From positions 124,001 through 188,000 of the forward strand of contig NZ_JHXY01000006.1 in assembly GCF_000621585.1 (NCBI RefSeq): a DNA stretch of 64,000 nt, given 5' to 3'. Of this stretch, positions 55,202 through 63,878 are shown one piece after another. The notes beneath the pieces were generated by a model. The model was not told where the DNA came from. It saw only the letters and a list, made by a program, of their open reading frames with translations, and did no database searches. This stretch comes from [Eubacterium] cellulosolvens LD2006 (GTDB lineage Bacteria; Bacillota; Clostridia; Lachnospirales; Lachnospiraceae). The translations under genes and the position numbers were made by a program. Every line of letters begins with the position of its first letter. Position 1 is the stretch's first letter.

Positions 55202-56074
55202 ATGAAGGAGTTTAAGCCGATCAAGGAAGGCAAAGTCCGCGAGATCTACGACACTACAGAGAATCTGGTCATGGTTGCCACAGACCGCATTTCAGCATTC
55301 GATGTCATTCTGAAAAACAAGGTGACAAAAAAAGGCACCGTTCTCACTCAGATGTCCAAATTCTGGTTCGATTACACAAAGGATATTATTCCGAACCACA
55401 TGGTAAGTGTCGACGTAAAAGATATGCCGGAATTCTTCCAGCAGCCGCAGTTTGACGGCAACAGCATGCTCTGCAAAAAGCTCGAGATGCTCCCGATTGA
55501 ATGCATCGTCCGCGGATATATCACAGGAAGCGGCTGGGCAAGCTACCAGGAGAACGGCACCGTTTGCGGCATTTCCCTCCCGGCAGGTCTCAAAGAGTGC
55601 GACAAGCTTCCTGAGCCGATCTACACACCATCTACAAAGGCTGAGATCGGTGATCACGACGAGAACATCAGCTATGAGAAGAGCATCGAAGTACTCGAGA
55701 AAGTTTACCCGGGCAAGGGTGAGGAGTACGCAAAGGCTCTGAAGGACAGCACACTCAAGCTCTACAAGGCCTGCGCCGAGTACGCCCTCTCCAAAGGCAT
55801 CATCATCGCCGATACAAAATTCGAATTCGGTCTCGATGAGAACGGAAACGTTGTCCTCGCCGACGAAATGCTCACACCGGATTCCAGCCGTTTCTGGCCG
55901 GCAGAAGGTTACGAGCCGGGTCACTCCCAGCCGTCCTTCGACAAACAGTTCGTTCGCGACTGGCTCAAGGCTAATCCGGACAGCGACTACAATCTTCCGC
56001 AGGAGATCATCGACAAGACCATCGACAAATACAAAGAGGCTTACCATCTGCTCACAGGAAAAACCATCGACTGA
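55202..56074 (+). CDS. purC: SAICAR synthetase
   Basis: Phosphoribosylaminoimidazole-succinocarboxamide synthase, a step of purine biosynthesis. The 290 residues begin KPIKEGKVREIYD, and RISAFDVILKN, ECIVRGYITGSGWASY and DEMLTPDSSRFWP are family motifs. AACAGGAGGATTT precedes the ATG. It is monocistronic, bounded by a leader hairpin and a strong terminator. No other purine genes are near it. Confidence 0.97.
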   Translation: MKEFKPIKEGKVREIYDTTENLVMVATDRISAFDVILKNKVTKKGTVLTQMSKFWFDYTKDIIPNHMVSVDVKDMPEFFQQPQFDGNSMLCKKLEMLPIECIVRGYITGSGWASYQENGTVCGISLPAGLKECDKLPEPIYTPSTKAEIGDHDENISYEKSIEVLEKVYPGKGEEYAKALKDSTLKLYKACAEYALSKGIIIADTKFEFGLDENGNVVLADEMLTPDSSRFWPAEGYEPGHSQPSFDKQFVRDWLKANPDSDYNLPQEIIDKTIDKYKEAYHLLTGKTID

Positions 56075-56083
56075 TCTTTTGAA

Positions 56084-56124
56084 AAAGACAGGGACTGCTG
56101 TACCAAACAGCAGTCCCTGTCTTT
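56084..56124. terminator. Bidirectional terminator after purC
   Basis: Perfect 17-bp stem AAAGACAGGGACTGCTG/CAGCAGTCCCTGTCTTT, loop of 7 bases, T-rich after it on both strands. It separates convergent purC and the hydrolase gene. Confidence 0.9.
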
Positions 56125-56143
56125 CATTTATATTGTATTCATT

Positions 56144-57085
56144 TTATATTGTAATATCCAGTTTTCCCTTCGTAATCATCCACTTCAGCAGATCCCGGTC
56201 CACTTCCTCGTGATCCGTCTCGTTGAGGATCTCATGCCGATCCTCCGGATAAATCTTCACCTGCGTGTCACGGATTCCGCTCTTCCGGTAGATCTCCGCA
56301 ACCTTGCGGGGTCCCTCGCCGCAGTTCCCGACCGGATCGTCGCCTCCCGCAACGACAAAAATCGGAAGCGTCTTCGGAATGCGGTTGATATTCTCCTGCT
56401 TCTCCGCTTTTTCCAGTCCGACAAAGAGATTGTAATAGGCGTTCAGCGTAAAGACAAAGTTGTCCCAGGGATTCGCGCAGTAATCATCGACAATCTTCCG
56501 GTCCTTCGTCAGCCAGTCGTTCGGCGTCCGGGCCGGTTCAAAAGGCTTATTATAGGAGCCCAACGCCATATTATTAACCACCGCGCTCCTGTGTTTCCAG
56601 CCCCGGAAGCGGGCAATCGTCCTGCACATGGCTTTTCCCGCCGCCAGCGTCGCCGCGCTCTGATATCCGGTCCCGCTGATGATCGCGCCGGCCAGCCCCT
56701 CGCCGTACATGGTGATGTACTGACGGGTGAGGAAGGATCCCATGCTGTGTCCAAGAATAAAATACGGCACCCCAGGATACTTCTTCTGCGTCAGTTCCCG
56801 GAGCGACTGAATATCTCCGATCACACAGCCGTTTCCGTCCTTCTCAGCGAAATAGCCGTGCATCTCATCGTCCACAACCGATGCCCCGTGACCGAGGTGA
56901 TCATTTCCGGTTACATAGATCCCTCTCTCGTTCAAATACTTCGCAAAGCGGTCATAGCGGTTCACAAATTCGCACATACCGTGAACAATCTGAACCACTG
57001 CGAGGATCTCACCCTCCGGTTTCCACTCGATCGCATGAATCATTGTCTTTCCATCCTTTGACGGATAATTAAAATCTCTCTTCAC
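56144..57085 (-). CDS. Alpha/beta hydrolase, monoacylglycerol-lipase type
   Basis: A 313-residue cytosolic hydrolase of the serine aminopeptidase/lysophospholipase (Hydrolase_4) family. The nucleophile elbow LGHSMGSF has Ser114, the acid is probably the Asp in VVAGGDDPVG and the His in EDRHEIL. HGMCEFVNRYDRFAKYL is a typical N-terminal motif. Substrate (lysophospholipid or monoglyceride) is inferred from family only. It is monocistronic. Confidence 0.85.
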   Translation of the reverse strand: MKRDFNYPSKDGKTMIHAIEWKPEGEILAVVQIVHGMCEFVNRYDRFAKYLNERGIYVTGNDHLGHGASVVDDEMHGYFAEKDGNGCVIGDIQSLRELTQKKYPGVPYFILGHSMGSFLTRQYITMYGEGLAGAIISGTGYQSAATLAAGKAMCRTIARFRGWKHRSAVVNNMALGSYNKPFEPARTPNDWLTKDRKIVDDYCANPWDNFVFTLNAYYNLFVGLEKAEKQENINRIPKTLPIFVVAGGDDPVGNCGEGPRKVAEIYRKSGIRDTQVKIYPEDRHEILNETDHEEVDRDLLKWMITKGKLDITI

Positions 57086-57252
57086 CTGCCGTCATCCTCC
57101 ATCCCGTATCTTCCTGCCGGAAAAACATGCTCTTCCGGACACCAAAACGTCCTCCTCAGGCGAGCCACGGCTCCCATCGGCTGCCCCCTCTTCTATCTTC
57201 TATCTTATCCGACTCCCTGTGCCTCTGCAACCTCTGTGTGTATCACCAATAT

Positions 57253-57384
57253 CGCGGATCGTTTTGTGTTATAGAAATTCCGGAGGAATTTCCCGGTACA
57301 TCTCGAGACTATCGTCTCTCGATGTACCGCACTCGCCAGATATGCGGCATTTCAAGCAAGCTTGATGCCGCATCCTTGGCTCGT
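57253..57384. repeat. Hairpin-chain repeat, diverged copy
   Basis: CGCGGATCGTTTTGTGTTATAG and AAATTCCGGAGGAATTTCC (57253-57292) match the terminal module of the dispersed repeat. It is followed by two further stems not found in the other copies: GGTACATC...GATGTACC (57295-57328) and ATGCGGCAT...ATGCCGCAT (57342-57373). It lies within the 361-bp gap downstream of the NlpC/P60 gene, in which no other gene is seen. Confidence 0.65.
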
Positions 57385-57392
57385 TGCCACAC

Positions 57393-57422
57393 AAAAACGG
57401 ACAGCCGTAAACCGGCTGCCCG
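57393..57422 (-). terminator. Terminator after NlpC/P60 gene
   Basis: Minus-strand stem CGGGCAGCCG...CGGCTGTCCG with one mismatch, then TTTTTGTG. It begins 24 bp after the gene's stop. Confidence 0.75.
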
Positions 57423-57446
57423 TACATGTATCCAAACCTATTCTGT

Positions 57447-58655
57447 TTACTCAGAGAGATAGCGACGGATCGTCTGGATCTGATCGTAATCCACGTTTGT
57501 GTATGTGATTCCGTGCGCCTCATCTGCCGCGTTGATCATCTGACCGTTTCCGGCATAGATTCCGACATGGCCGTCATAAACAAATACGTCGCCGACCTGC
57601 GCGTCGTTATAAGATACCTCACGTCCATCACTGGCGATATCCCAGGAAGTACGGGAAGTGTTGATGCCGAACTGTTTGTAAACCTGCTGTACGAAACCGG
57701 AGCAATCCACACCGTCTGTCAGGCTGTTTCCACCGTATACATAGCGGTTTCCGAGGAACTGCTGCGCGTATGCAAGAAGCGCCGCACCGCTGGCTGTACT
57801 GCCGTTTCCGACTGTTCCTGTCGCCTGATAAGCCTGTGTAGCCGCCTGTCTGGCTGTATTGTAATCCGCACCCGTCTGTGCCGCAAGCTGCTGTGCCGCG
57901 TTGTCGATCGCCGTCTGCGCCTCTGCGGAAGAAGTGTCTACCGCTGCCGCGTCCGCGGACTGAAGCTGAACCATCTGGCTGATGGACTCGTTCTGCTGCG
58001 CGATAATCTGTCTGTACTCCTCCGCTTTTGCGTAAGCGTCCGCAATTTTCGCGTCGTAATCGGAATACTCTTCTTTCGCCTGACCAAGAAGCTCCTGCAG
58101 TCTGTTCTCACCCTCTGTGAGGGAATTCTTGTTCTTCTCAAGCTGTGCTTTCTGGTCACGCTGCTGAGCCTGAAGCTCCGAAACCTTATTTACCGCATCG
58201 GCGTAAGCCTGAAGCTGGTCTCTGTCATATTTGTAGAGATCATTGGTATAGCTGTTCGAATTCAGCCATGCGTTGATATCACCGTTCTCAAGGAATACTT
58301 TTACCCAGCCGATATCTCCGCCATGCTCGTATACATACTGGATACGGGCTTTCATCGCCTCGTGCTGTACCGCTTTATCTTTCTCTGCCACCTCGAGATC
58401 ATCGGCCGTCTTTTTCATATCGGCTTCGAGGTTTGTCAGCTTCTCATTGATATCATCAATTCCGGAAATCGTTGTGACGAGCTGGGTCTCCAGATCATCG
58501 ATCTGACCAAGAAGATCATTCTTTTTGGTTTCCATCTCATCAATCGATGCAGAAATAGCCGCCTGCTCACTGACAGCGTCGGCATTTACATTCATAACAG
58601 GTGTAACTGTCATCACTGCAACAAGACCAAGGATCATTATTTTCTTAATTTTCAT
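57447..58655 (-). CDS. NlpC/P60 peptidoglycan hydrolase with coiled coil
   Basis: A 402-residue secreted cell-wall hydrolase. The N-terminus MKIKKIMILGLVAVMTV is a signal peptide ending near NADAVS. Residues about 30-245 form a long coiled coil (two blocks) like that of PcsB/CwlO. An Ala/Thr-rich linker leads to the C-terminal NlpC/P60 domain with the catalytic Cys in GVDCSGFVQQVYK (near 317) and His in YDGHVGIYAGNG (near 360). It likely cleaves peptide cross-bridges during division, under FtsEX-type control in relatives. Ribosome site is GGGGAGAGG. Confidence 0.92.
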   Translation of the reverse strand: MKIKKIMILGLVAVMTVTPVMNVNADAVSEQAAISASIDEMETKKNDLLGQIDDLETQLVTTISGIDDINEKLTNLEADMKKTADDLEVAEKDKAVQHEAMKARIQYVYEHGGDIGWVKVFLENGDINAWLNSNSYTNDLYKYDRDQLQAYADAVNKVSELQAQQRDQKAQLEKNKNSLTEGENRLQELLGQAKEEYSDYDAKIADAYAKAEEYRQIIAQQNESISQMVQLQSADAAAVDTSSAEAQTAIDNAAQQLAAQTGADYNTARQAATQAYQATGTVGNGSTASGAALLAYAQQFLGNRYVYGGNSLTDGVDCSGFVQQVYKQFGINTSRTSWDIASDGREVSYNDAQVGDVFVYDGHVGIYAGNGQMINAADEAHGITYTNVDYDQIQTIRRYLSE

Positions 58656-58953
58656 ATCTGGTTATCCTCTCCCCATAAGAAACATAACGAAATAATATGT
58701 CGTAAACAAAAAGCATTTGGCATAATTTTAACTTAATATATTAGAAATAATTCTTTTAATCTTTTTACATACTAGCATAATTTATATCCATAAACAAGTA
58801 AAAATCTACCCATTATTCGGTAATACCATAGCCACTTTTTGTATGTTTTATATACTAAAACAGATATTCGTCATAAATTTTTCCTTTTTTCCATTTTATT
58901 AAACCAAATCTGACCATTACAGAGACCGAAATCATTTCGCAACACTTTTTATG
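58656..58953. other. AT-rich upstream region of the NlpC/P60 gene
   Basis: 298 bp with no gene and strong AT richness, presumably holding the promoter of the coiled-coil hydrolase gene. No clear promoter box pair was resolved. Confidence 0.5.
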
Positions 58954-59125
58954 GAACAAAGTCCGCAAGCGGACCTCGACTCCCCCAGCCCCTCATTCCT
59001 GAGGGGAGCGCCGCAGGACTTTGGCGCGCGAGCAGAATCGCGAAGCGATCTTCCCATCTGCGAGCTGCGCATCCCGCGGAGCGTTTTGTCTCATGGGAAA
59101 TTCGGAGGAATTTCCTATGAGATAA
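58954..59125 (+). repeat. Dispersed modular hairpin repeat, full copy
   Basis: Nearly identical to 37207-37378 across all 172 bp, with a few substitutions in the hairpin loops and in the terminal palindrome (TCTCATGGG...CCTATGAGA, 59089-59122). It is placed between the ANTAR regulator gene and the hydrolase gene, 17 bp from the former's stop codon. Confidence 0.9.
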
Positions 59126-59142
59126 ACAAAAGGCAGGTTCCT

Positions 59143-59706
59143 TCACCCGGGACCTGCCAGAAACAGAATCATCTCTGCCGTCTCTGCAATTTTCGTGCCG
59201 GAATCCATCGCGCACCGCTGCAGATAATGGTGCGCCTCCGGCTCTGTCATATGGTTTCGTTCCATCAATAGAGCTTTTGCCCGCTCGATATTCTCCTGTT
59301 CTTCCTTCGTCCGCTTCTCCGGCCGCTTCGTCTTTCTCCTCGGTTGATAATCGCCGGTCATAACCGTAAGCGTCTGAACGAGCTCGGAAGGTTTCAGCGG
59401 CGTCCCGAGAAAAACAACATTTCCGGGCAGAGCGTCATCCCCGACCTTATTCGGAGATGTGACGAGAAGAATCTGCATCTCCCCCGGAAGTTCCTCCGCG
59501 AGATCCAGATAAATCATGTCGTTCAGCCGGTAGCCGCAGACGACCACGGCATCCTCCAGGCGCCCCGCCATTCCCAGAACCTGGGCGCCCGTCGTGCACA
59601 CGCCCATGACCTCGAGACCGTTTTTTCTAAGGATATTCCGTATCTTCCTGGCATCCTCTATTTTGGAATACGCAACAATAATACTTCGCAACCCCGTAAT
59701 CCTCAC
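59143..59706 (-). CDS. ANTAR-domain response regulator
   Basis: A 187-residue regulator of the AmiR/NasR type. An N-terminal receiver-like domain (1-115, ITGLRSIIVAYSKIEDARK) has no clear phospho-acceptor Asp. The C-terminal ANTAR helices (130-180) contain ERAKALLMERNHMTEPEAHHYLQRCAMD, an RNA-binding antiterminator. It lies 50 bp downstream of glnA on the same strand, a common pairing in Clostridia for nitrogen control. The target hairpin was not convincingly found in the glnA leader. Confidence 0.88.
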   Translation of the reverse strand: MRITGLRSIIVAYSKIEDARKIRNILRKNGLEVMGVCTTGAQVLGMAGRLEDAVVVCGYRLNDMIYLDLAEELPGEMQILLVTSPNKVGDDALPGNVVFLGTPLKPSELVQTLTVMTGDYQPRRKTKRPEKRTKEEQENIERAKALLMERNHMTEPEAHHYLQRCAMDSGTKIAETAEMILFLAGPG

Positions 59707-59756
59707 AGCATCTTACACACAAATCTATCAGAACCCGCCATCCCTGGCATTTTTCC

Positions 59757-61058
59757 TTAATATCTTCCGAGATATTGATCAAGCTCCCAGTTCGTGACAA
59801 CAGAACGGAACTCTTTCCACTCCTTCATCTTCTCGTCCCTGAATTTTGTAAAAATGTAATCGCCGAGAACTTCGCGGATCAGCGAATCCTGTTCGTACGC
59901 CTCCATCGCCTCTCCCAGCGTCTCCGGCAGATGCCTGTTGCTTCCTGTTGTCTCTCCCATCTCCGGCGCCGAAAGCCCCCTGCGGATTCCGTCCATACCT
60001 GCCGCAATAATCACTGCAAACGCCAGGTACGGATTGCAGACGCCGTCCGGACTTCTATATTCAATTCTTGTGCTGTCTCCGCTTCTGTGAGGTACATTGA
60101 TCACCGCGGATCTGTCCGCGAGATTGTCCGACCAGATGACATCCGTCGGAGCGTCAAAGCCCGGAATCAGTCTCTTATAAGAGTTCACGATCGGATTCGT
60201 GAGCAGCGTGATCGCGCGGCTGTGTTCGATCAGACCGGCCACAAACTGTCTGCCCAGCTCGGAGAGAATCTCATCCTCATCGTTGCGGAACAGATTCTTT
60301 CCGAGGCAGTCTCTGCAGAATATGTTGACATGCATACCGGAACCGTTGACGCCCTCCGTCGGTTTCGGAAGGAAGGTTGCGTACAGGCCGTGTTTTTTTG
60401 CGATGGTCTTTACCGCCATCTTAAACGTCATAACCGCGTCAGCCACTCGGTCCGCGCGATCCTCGACGAAGTCGATCTCATGCTGTGCGGGTGAGATCTC
60501 ATGATGAGATCCGAGAATCTGGAAGTTCATGTCCTCGAGTGTGAGAATGATATCTCGGCGCACGTTCTCGGCGAGATCGAGCGGAGCGACATCATAATAG
60601 CCGGCGTCCTCGTGTGTGACGGTTGTCGGGCGCCCCTCTTCATCCGTGTGAAAAAGGAAAAACTCCAGCTCCGGGCGGATATCAAAGGTATATCCCATCT
60701 CCGCAGCATCCGCCAGCACATCCCTGAGCACCCGTCTGGAATCCCCCTCGAAAGGTTCCCCGTTCTCATTGATCAGATCACAGAACATTCTGGCAACCTT
60801 TCCGGTCTGCGGTCTCCACGGATAAATCTCAAATGTATTCAGATCCGGCTTCAGATAGATCTCCTCTCCGATTTCCTCGAATCCGTGAATCGCGGACGGA
60901 TCAAACACATATTCATTGTTCAGCGCTCGTTCCAGCTGGCTGACCGTCACCGCCACATTCTTTGTCATTCCGAATATATCACTGAACTGAAGGCGGATGA
61001 ACTCAACGTCTTCCTCTTCCACCATTCTGAAAATATCATCCTTTGTATATCTTCCCAT
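59757..61058 (-). CDS. glnA: Glutamine synthetase, type I
   Basis: Makes glutamine from glutamate and ammonia with ATP. The 433 residues correspond to the GSI-alpha length of Bacillota. Family motifs: DIRPELEFFLF (metal site), NGSGMHVNIFCRD, RYP-like RRLIPGFDAPTDVIWS and NPYLAFAVIIAAG. The adenylylation-site tyrosine of the beta type is not expected in this group. It is the first gene of glnA-ANTAR. Ribosome site is AAGGAAG. Confidence 0.95.
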   Translation of the reverse strand: MGRYTKDDIFRMVEEEDVEFIRLQFSDIFGMTKNVAVTVSQLERALNNEYVFDPSAIHGFEEIGEEIYLKPDLNTFEIYPWRPQTGKVARMFCDLINENGEPFEGDSRRVLRDVLADAAEMGYTFDIRPELEFFLFHTDEEGRPTTVTHEDAGYYDVAPLDLAENVRRDIILTLEDMNFQILGSHHEISPAQHEIDFVEDRADRVADAVMTFKMAVKTIAKKHGLYATFLPKPTEGVNGSGMHVNIFCRDCLGKNLFRNDEDEILSELGRQFVAGLIEHSRAITLLTNPIVNSYKRLIPGFDAPTDVIWSDNLADRSAVINVPHRSGDSTRIEYRSPDGVCNPYLAFAVIIAAGMDGIRRGLSAPEMGETTGSNRHLPETLGEAMEAYEQDSLIREVLGDYIFTKFRDEKMKEWKEFRSVVTNWELDQYLGRY

Positions 61059-61221
61059 TGTTCATTTCCTTCCTTTACAGACCAGAAAAGCCATTTTCAT
61101 ACATCATACAATGTCTCTCTCGCTCTGAATATACCGAGTTTTCAGTATCTGCCGGCTTTTCCCGCATTTATTTGTGTTCCTTTTGGTTTCTCAGTTTTTT
61201 ATCCTTTTTCCCTCAATACGC

Positions 61222-61250
61222 TTGAAGAAAAAGCACGGTTCTGTTAAAAT
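61222..61250 (+). promoter_or_regulatory. tRNA-Ser promoter
   Basis: TTGAAG (61222-61227), 17-bp spacer, TAAAAT (61245-61250), 20 bp before the tRNA start. It is well placed for transcription beginning near the mature 5' end. Confidence 0.75.
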
Positions 61251-61269
61251 AGTTAAGTCGTAATTCTAT

Positions 61270-61357
61270 GGAGATGTACTCAAGTGGCCGAAGAGGTCGC
61301 ACTCGAAATGCGATAGGTCGGGTAACCGGCGCGAGGGTTCAACTCCCTCCATCTCCG
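61270..61357 (+). tRNA. tRNA-Ser(CGA)
   Basis: 88 nt with the acceptor stem GGAGATG/CATCTCC, discriminator G and a long variable arm, as expected for serine. The anticodon stem TCGCA/TGCGA encloses loop CTCGAAA, giving anticodon CGA (codon UCG). CCA is not encoded. A terminator hairpin follows at 61365. Confidence 0.95.
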
Positions 61358-61364
61358 CTTTTTC

Positions 61365-61405
61365 AAAACGGCGGGAAACTCTTATGAGTTTCCCGCCGTT
61401 TCTTT
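61365..61405 (+). terminator. Terminator after tRNA-Ser
   Basis: AAAACGGCGGGAAACTC pairs with GAGTTTCCCGCCGTTT, loop TTAT, followed by CTTT. It is near-perfect and begins 8 bp after the tRNA. Confidence 0.85.
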
Positions 61406-61406
61406 A

Positions 61407-61485
61407 TCACATAGGATACTGCTCCGCATTCCCTATGCGACATAAACGCTCCGCTGGGATGCGCAGCTCGCAGATAGGTAGATCG
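61407..61485 (-). repeat. Dispersed hairpin repeat, inverted copy
   Basis: The only copy found on the minus strand: ATCTGCGAGCTGCGCATCCC, then GCGGAGCG, then the palindrome GTCGCATAGGG...CCTATGTGA. It lies between the tRNA terminator and the stop of the zinc-ribbon protein gene. Confidence 0.7.
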
Positions 61486-61487
61486 CC

Positions 61488-62411
61488 TTATTTCTTCTCC
61501 CCGCTCTCGACATCACGAATCGAGATGGCGTAGGAATGATTCATTCCGTCCGGAGACTTCGAGGATACATCCATCTCAACCATCCACTTGTCCCCGATCA
61601 CAAAATCCGCGACGCATTCATACTCCTCGGAGGACGGCTCTTTTTCAAGCGCCATCACCGCAGCATTATATGCTTTCTTCGCATCTCCGGAGAAAAACAT
61701 TGCCCCGCATTCCTTCATGAACTTCAGCGCTTCTTCCGTGGACTGACCGCTCGCCATGAAATAGTACCCGGTTTTTTCACTGTATCCGATCGCGCCGGAC
61801 GCGTCTCCCGCATCGACATAGGCCGGATCCTTCTGTCCTTTTTTTCTCACCAGACCGTTGGCGTCGGCAAAAGCTTTCAGCGTCTCTTCTGTCACGTTGG
61901 TCTTGATCTCCTTCGCGTCTGCCTTCACCAGAAAGAGCGTCTGTACGCTGCTTCCGTCGGCGACTTTCTTCGCGGCCTCCTCAACCTCTTTCACGGAGTT
62001 GAGGCGCCGGAAAGAATCCTGTTCTTTCTCTTTGCTCTCTTTTTCTTTCCGCTCGTCACTTCCGGGCTTTTCTGTTGATTCACTTCCAACAGCTTCGCTG
62101 CCGGAAAGAAACGGAAAGAGTTGTTCACCGCTGTTCGCAGTGACCGGCGGATTCTGCACCGGCTTCTTCGCTTCCCTGCCCGTACTTTTTACGCCGAACA
62201 CAATGATGATAATCAGCGCAAACGCCGCCAGCATGGCAATCACGATTTTCTCGGTCTGCGTCAGACGACTTCCGGTTACGGACTGTCCCCGTTGATCGGA
62301 CACGTCCGCTCCCGCCGGCACAGCGTTCCTGTCCGGCTCGAGTCTCATACCGCATTTACAACAGAATCGGCTGTCCGGTTCATTTTCACAGCCGCATCGC
62401 AAACATTTCAT
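61488..62411 (-). CDS. Zinc-ribbon membrane protein, unknown function
   Basis: About 307 residues, not assigned to a named family. The N-terminus MKCLRCGCENEPDSRFCCKCG is a zinc ribbon (CxxC...CCxCG), a domain often found on uncharacterised membrane proteins. A single membrane helix IVIAMLAAFALIIIIVFGV (about 55-75) is followed by a Glu/Lys-rich linker and an extracellular or lumenal globular domain with a PSSEEYECVADFVIGDKWMVEMDV core. The ATG at 62411 is preferred; GGAGGGGAT precedes it. An upstream start at 62426 is possible. Confidence 0.65.
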   Translation of the reverse strand: MKCLRCGCENEPDSRFCCKCGMRLEPDRNAVPAGADVSDQRGQSVTGSRLTQTEKIVIAMLAAFALIIIIVFGVKSTGREAKKPVQNPPVTANSGEQLFPFLSGSEAVGSESTEKPGSDERKEKESKEKEQDSFRRLNSVKEVEEAAKKVADGSSVQTLFLVKADAKEIKTNVTEETLKAFADANGLVRKKGQKDPAYVDAGDASGAIGYSEKTGYYFMASGQSTEEALKFMKECGAMFFSGDAKKAYNAAVMALEKEPSSEEYECVADFVIGDKWMVEMDVSSKSPDGMNHSYAISIRDVESGEKK

Positions 62412-62461
62412 ACAGATCCCCTCCATTTACGGAAAATATCTCATATATTTTAACACACAAA

Positions 62462-62495
62462 GAGGACTGTTGCATCCACAGATCCAGCAGTCCTC
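62462..62495 (-). terminator. Hairpin after the binding-lipoprotein gene
   Basis: GAGGACTG/CAGTCCTC stem with a further TG/CA pair; on the minus strand it is followed by TTTGTGTG. It lies about 170 bp after the stop of the gene at 62664. Confidence 0.5.
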
Positions 62496-62549
62496 CCGAA
62501 TATTTATGAAATTCATGTCAAATCTTTGCCCGTTTTCCGCGCAGCCGGC

Positions 62550-62602
62550 GCGCATCCTCGCGAAGCATATATCTCAGTCGCAGATTTCAACTCCAACTGA
62601 GA
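62550..62602 (+). repeat. Possible diverged dispersed repeat copy
   Basis: GCGCATCC, CGCGAAGC and the paired stem TCTCAGT...ACTGAGA (62572-62578 and 62596-62602) resemble the family's conserved box and terminal palindrome. The interior differs, so this is tentative. Confidence 0.35.
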
Positions 62603-62663
62603 CGGGTTTGTTATATCCTCTCCCTGCGCTTCGCTAAGAGGAATGGTTCTTCTCCGGCCGAGA

Positions 62664-63773
62664 TCAATAAATCCGCGACCATTCATCGATGTTGGACGGA
62701 TCGAACCGGAACGGCTCTCCGAGTATAATCTCTGTCGCCCCGTCCTCGTCCGCCGTAACCGTATAATCACCGAGTTCACAGGAAAAAGAGTCTCCCGCAG
62801 CGCCGGTGATCTGTCCGTTTACCAGCGCGATCGAAGTATATCCTGCAAGGCTTCCGAGATCGATCGGATTCCAGAGGAACATATACGGACAGACGTCCTC
62901 GTCATCCGTTCCGATGTATTCTCTCATTTCCGACGGAAGTCCAAGCCCGGTCAGCTTCACACTGGATCCCTGATCCTGAAGAACTTTTGCAGCCGCGCTC
63001 ATCCCGACCGATGTCGGCGCCAGAATGACTTTAAGGCTCGGATATTTTGTGAGCAGCGCCTGCGTCTGATCGGCGGACTTCTGCGCCTCGTCATCCCCGT
63101 ATGCGATTTCATCGAGCGTCAGCTTCGCATATTTGCTGTCCGAGTTCGCGATTTCCTCCATCGCGTCGATCCACGCATTCTGGTTCGTCGCCTCAGCGGT
63201 CGCGGAGAGAATCGCATACTCACCCTCGCCGCCGGTGAGATCATAAACCGCGTCCATCAATGTCCGTCCGATTTCGCTCGCGCCGGCCTGATTACAGAAT
63301 ACGGAACGATCGCCAGCCGCGACATCGGAATCCAGTGTGCAGACAGCGATTCCCGCCTCCTTTGCGTGATTCAGTGAGGAGGAAAGCGCCTCCGCGTCGT
63401 TCGCGGCAACCGCGATCGAATCCACGCCCTGCGCAATCAACGACTCGATCACCTCGATCTGCGCATCCGCGGTCGCAGCCTCCGGATACGACACAATCGC
63501 GATCCCGCCGGCATCCTCCACCGCATTTCGGAATCCGTCAGCCTCCCGCTCGTTGAACGGGTTTCCGGAAGATTTCGGGACGAGCGCGTAAGTGCCTCCG
63601 TTCTTCGCGATAACCTCTTCGGATCTTGCTTTCACAGAATTTCGGCTCTCTTTCAAGTCGGAAACCGTCTGTACAGAATCTCCGGATTTCGACGCTGTTC
63701 CGGAAGCACAACCCGCAATCATCGTTGCCGCCATCGTCACTGCCATTCCCACACGGATCCATGTTTTCTTCAT
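62664..63773 (-). CDS. Sugar-type ABC binding lipoprotein
   Basis: A 369-residue extracellular substrate-binding lipoprotein of the ribose/rhamnose/AI-2 (LsrB/RhaS) class I family. The lipobox AATMIAGC is at about residues 15-22. YALVPKSSGNPFNEREADGF starts the N-lobe, and VDSIAVAANDAEALSSSLNHA and KVILAPTSVGMSAAA are typical. The ATG at 63773 follows CAGGAGG; an in-frame start at 63833 would add 20 unlikely residues. No permease or ATPase is in the window. The substrate (rhamnose, AI-2 or other) is not certain. Confidence 0.85.
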   Translation of the reverse strand: MKKTWIRVGMAVTMAATMIAGCASGTASKSGDSVQTVSDLKESRNSVKARSEEVIAKNGGTYALVPKSSGNPFNEREADGFRNAVEDAGGIAIVSYPEAATADAQIEVIESLIAQGVDSIAVAANDAEALSSSLNHAKEAGIAVCTLDSDVAAGDRSVFCNQAGASEIGRTLMDAVYDLTGGEGEYAILSATAEATNQNAWIDAMEEIANSDSKYAKLTLDEIAYGDDEAQKSADQTQALLTKYPSLKVILAPTSVGMSAAAKVLQDQGSSVKLTGLGLPSEMREYIGTDDEDVCPYMFLWNPIDLGSLAGYTSIALVNGQITGAAGDSFSCELGDYTVTADEDGATEIILGEPFRFDPSNIDEWSRIY

Positions 63774-63878
63774 CTGTGTTTTCCTCCTGAATTCTCCATG
63801 ATTTCTTCTTTCGTTTCTATATGTTTCCGGCAAATCAATACTCAGAACGATAACATCCCCTCAAAAGTTCGAAAAAAC

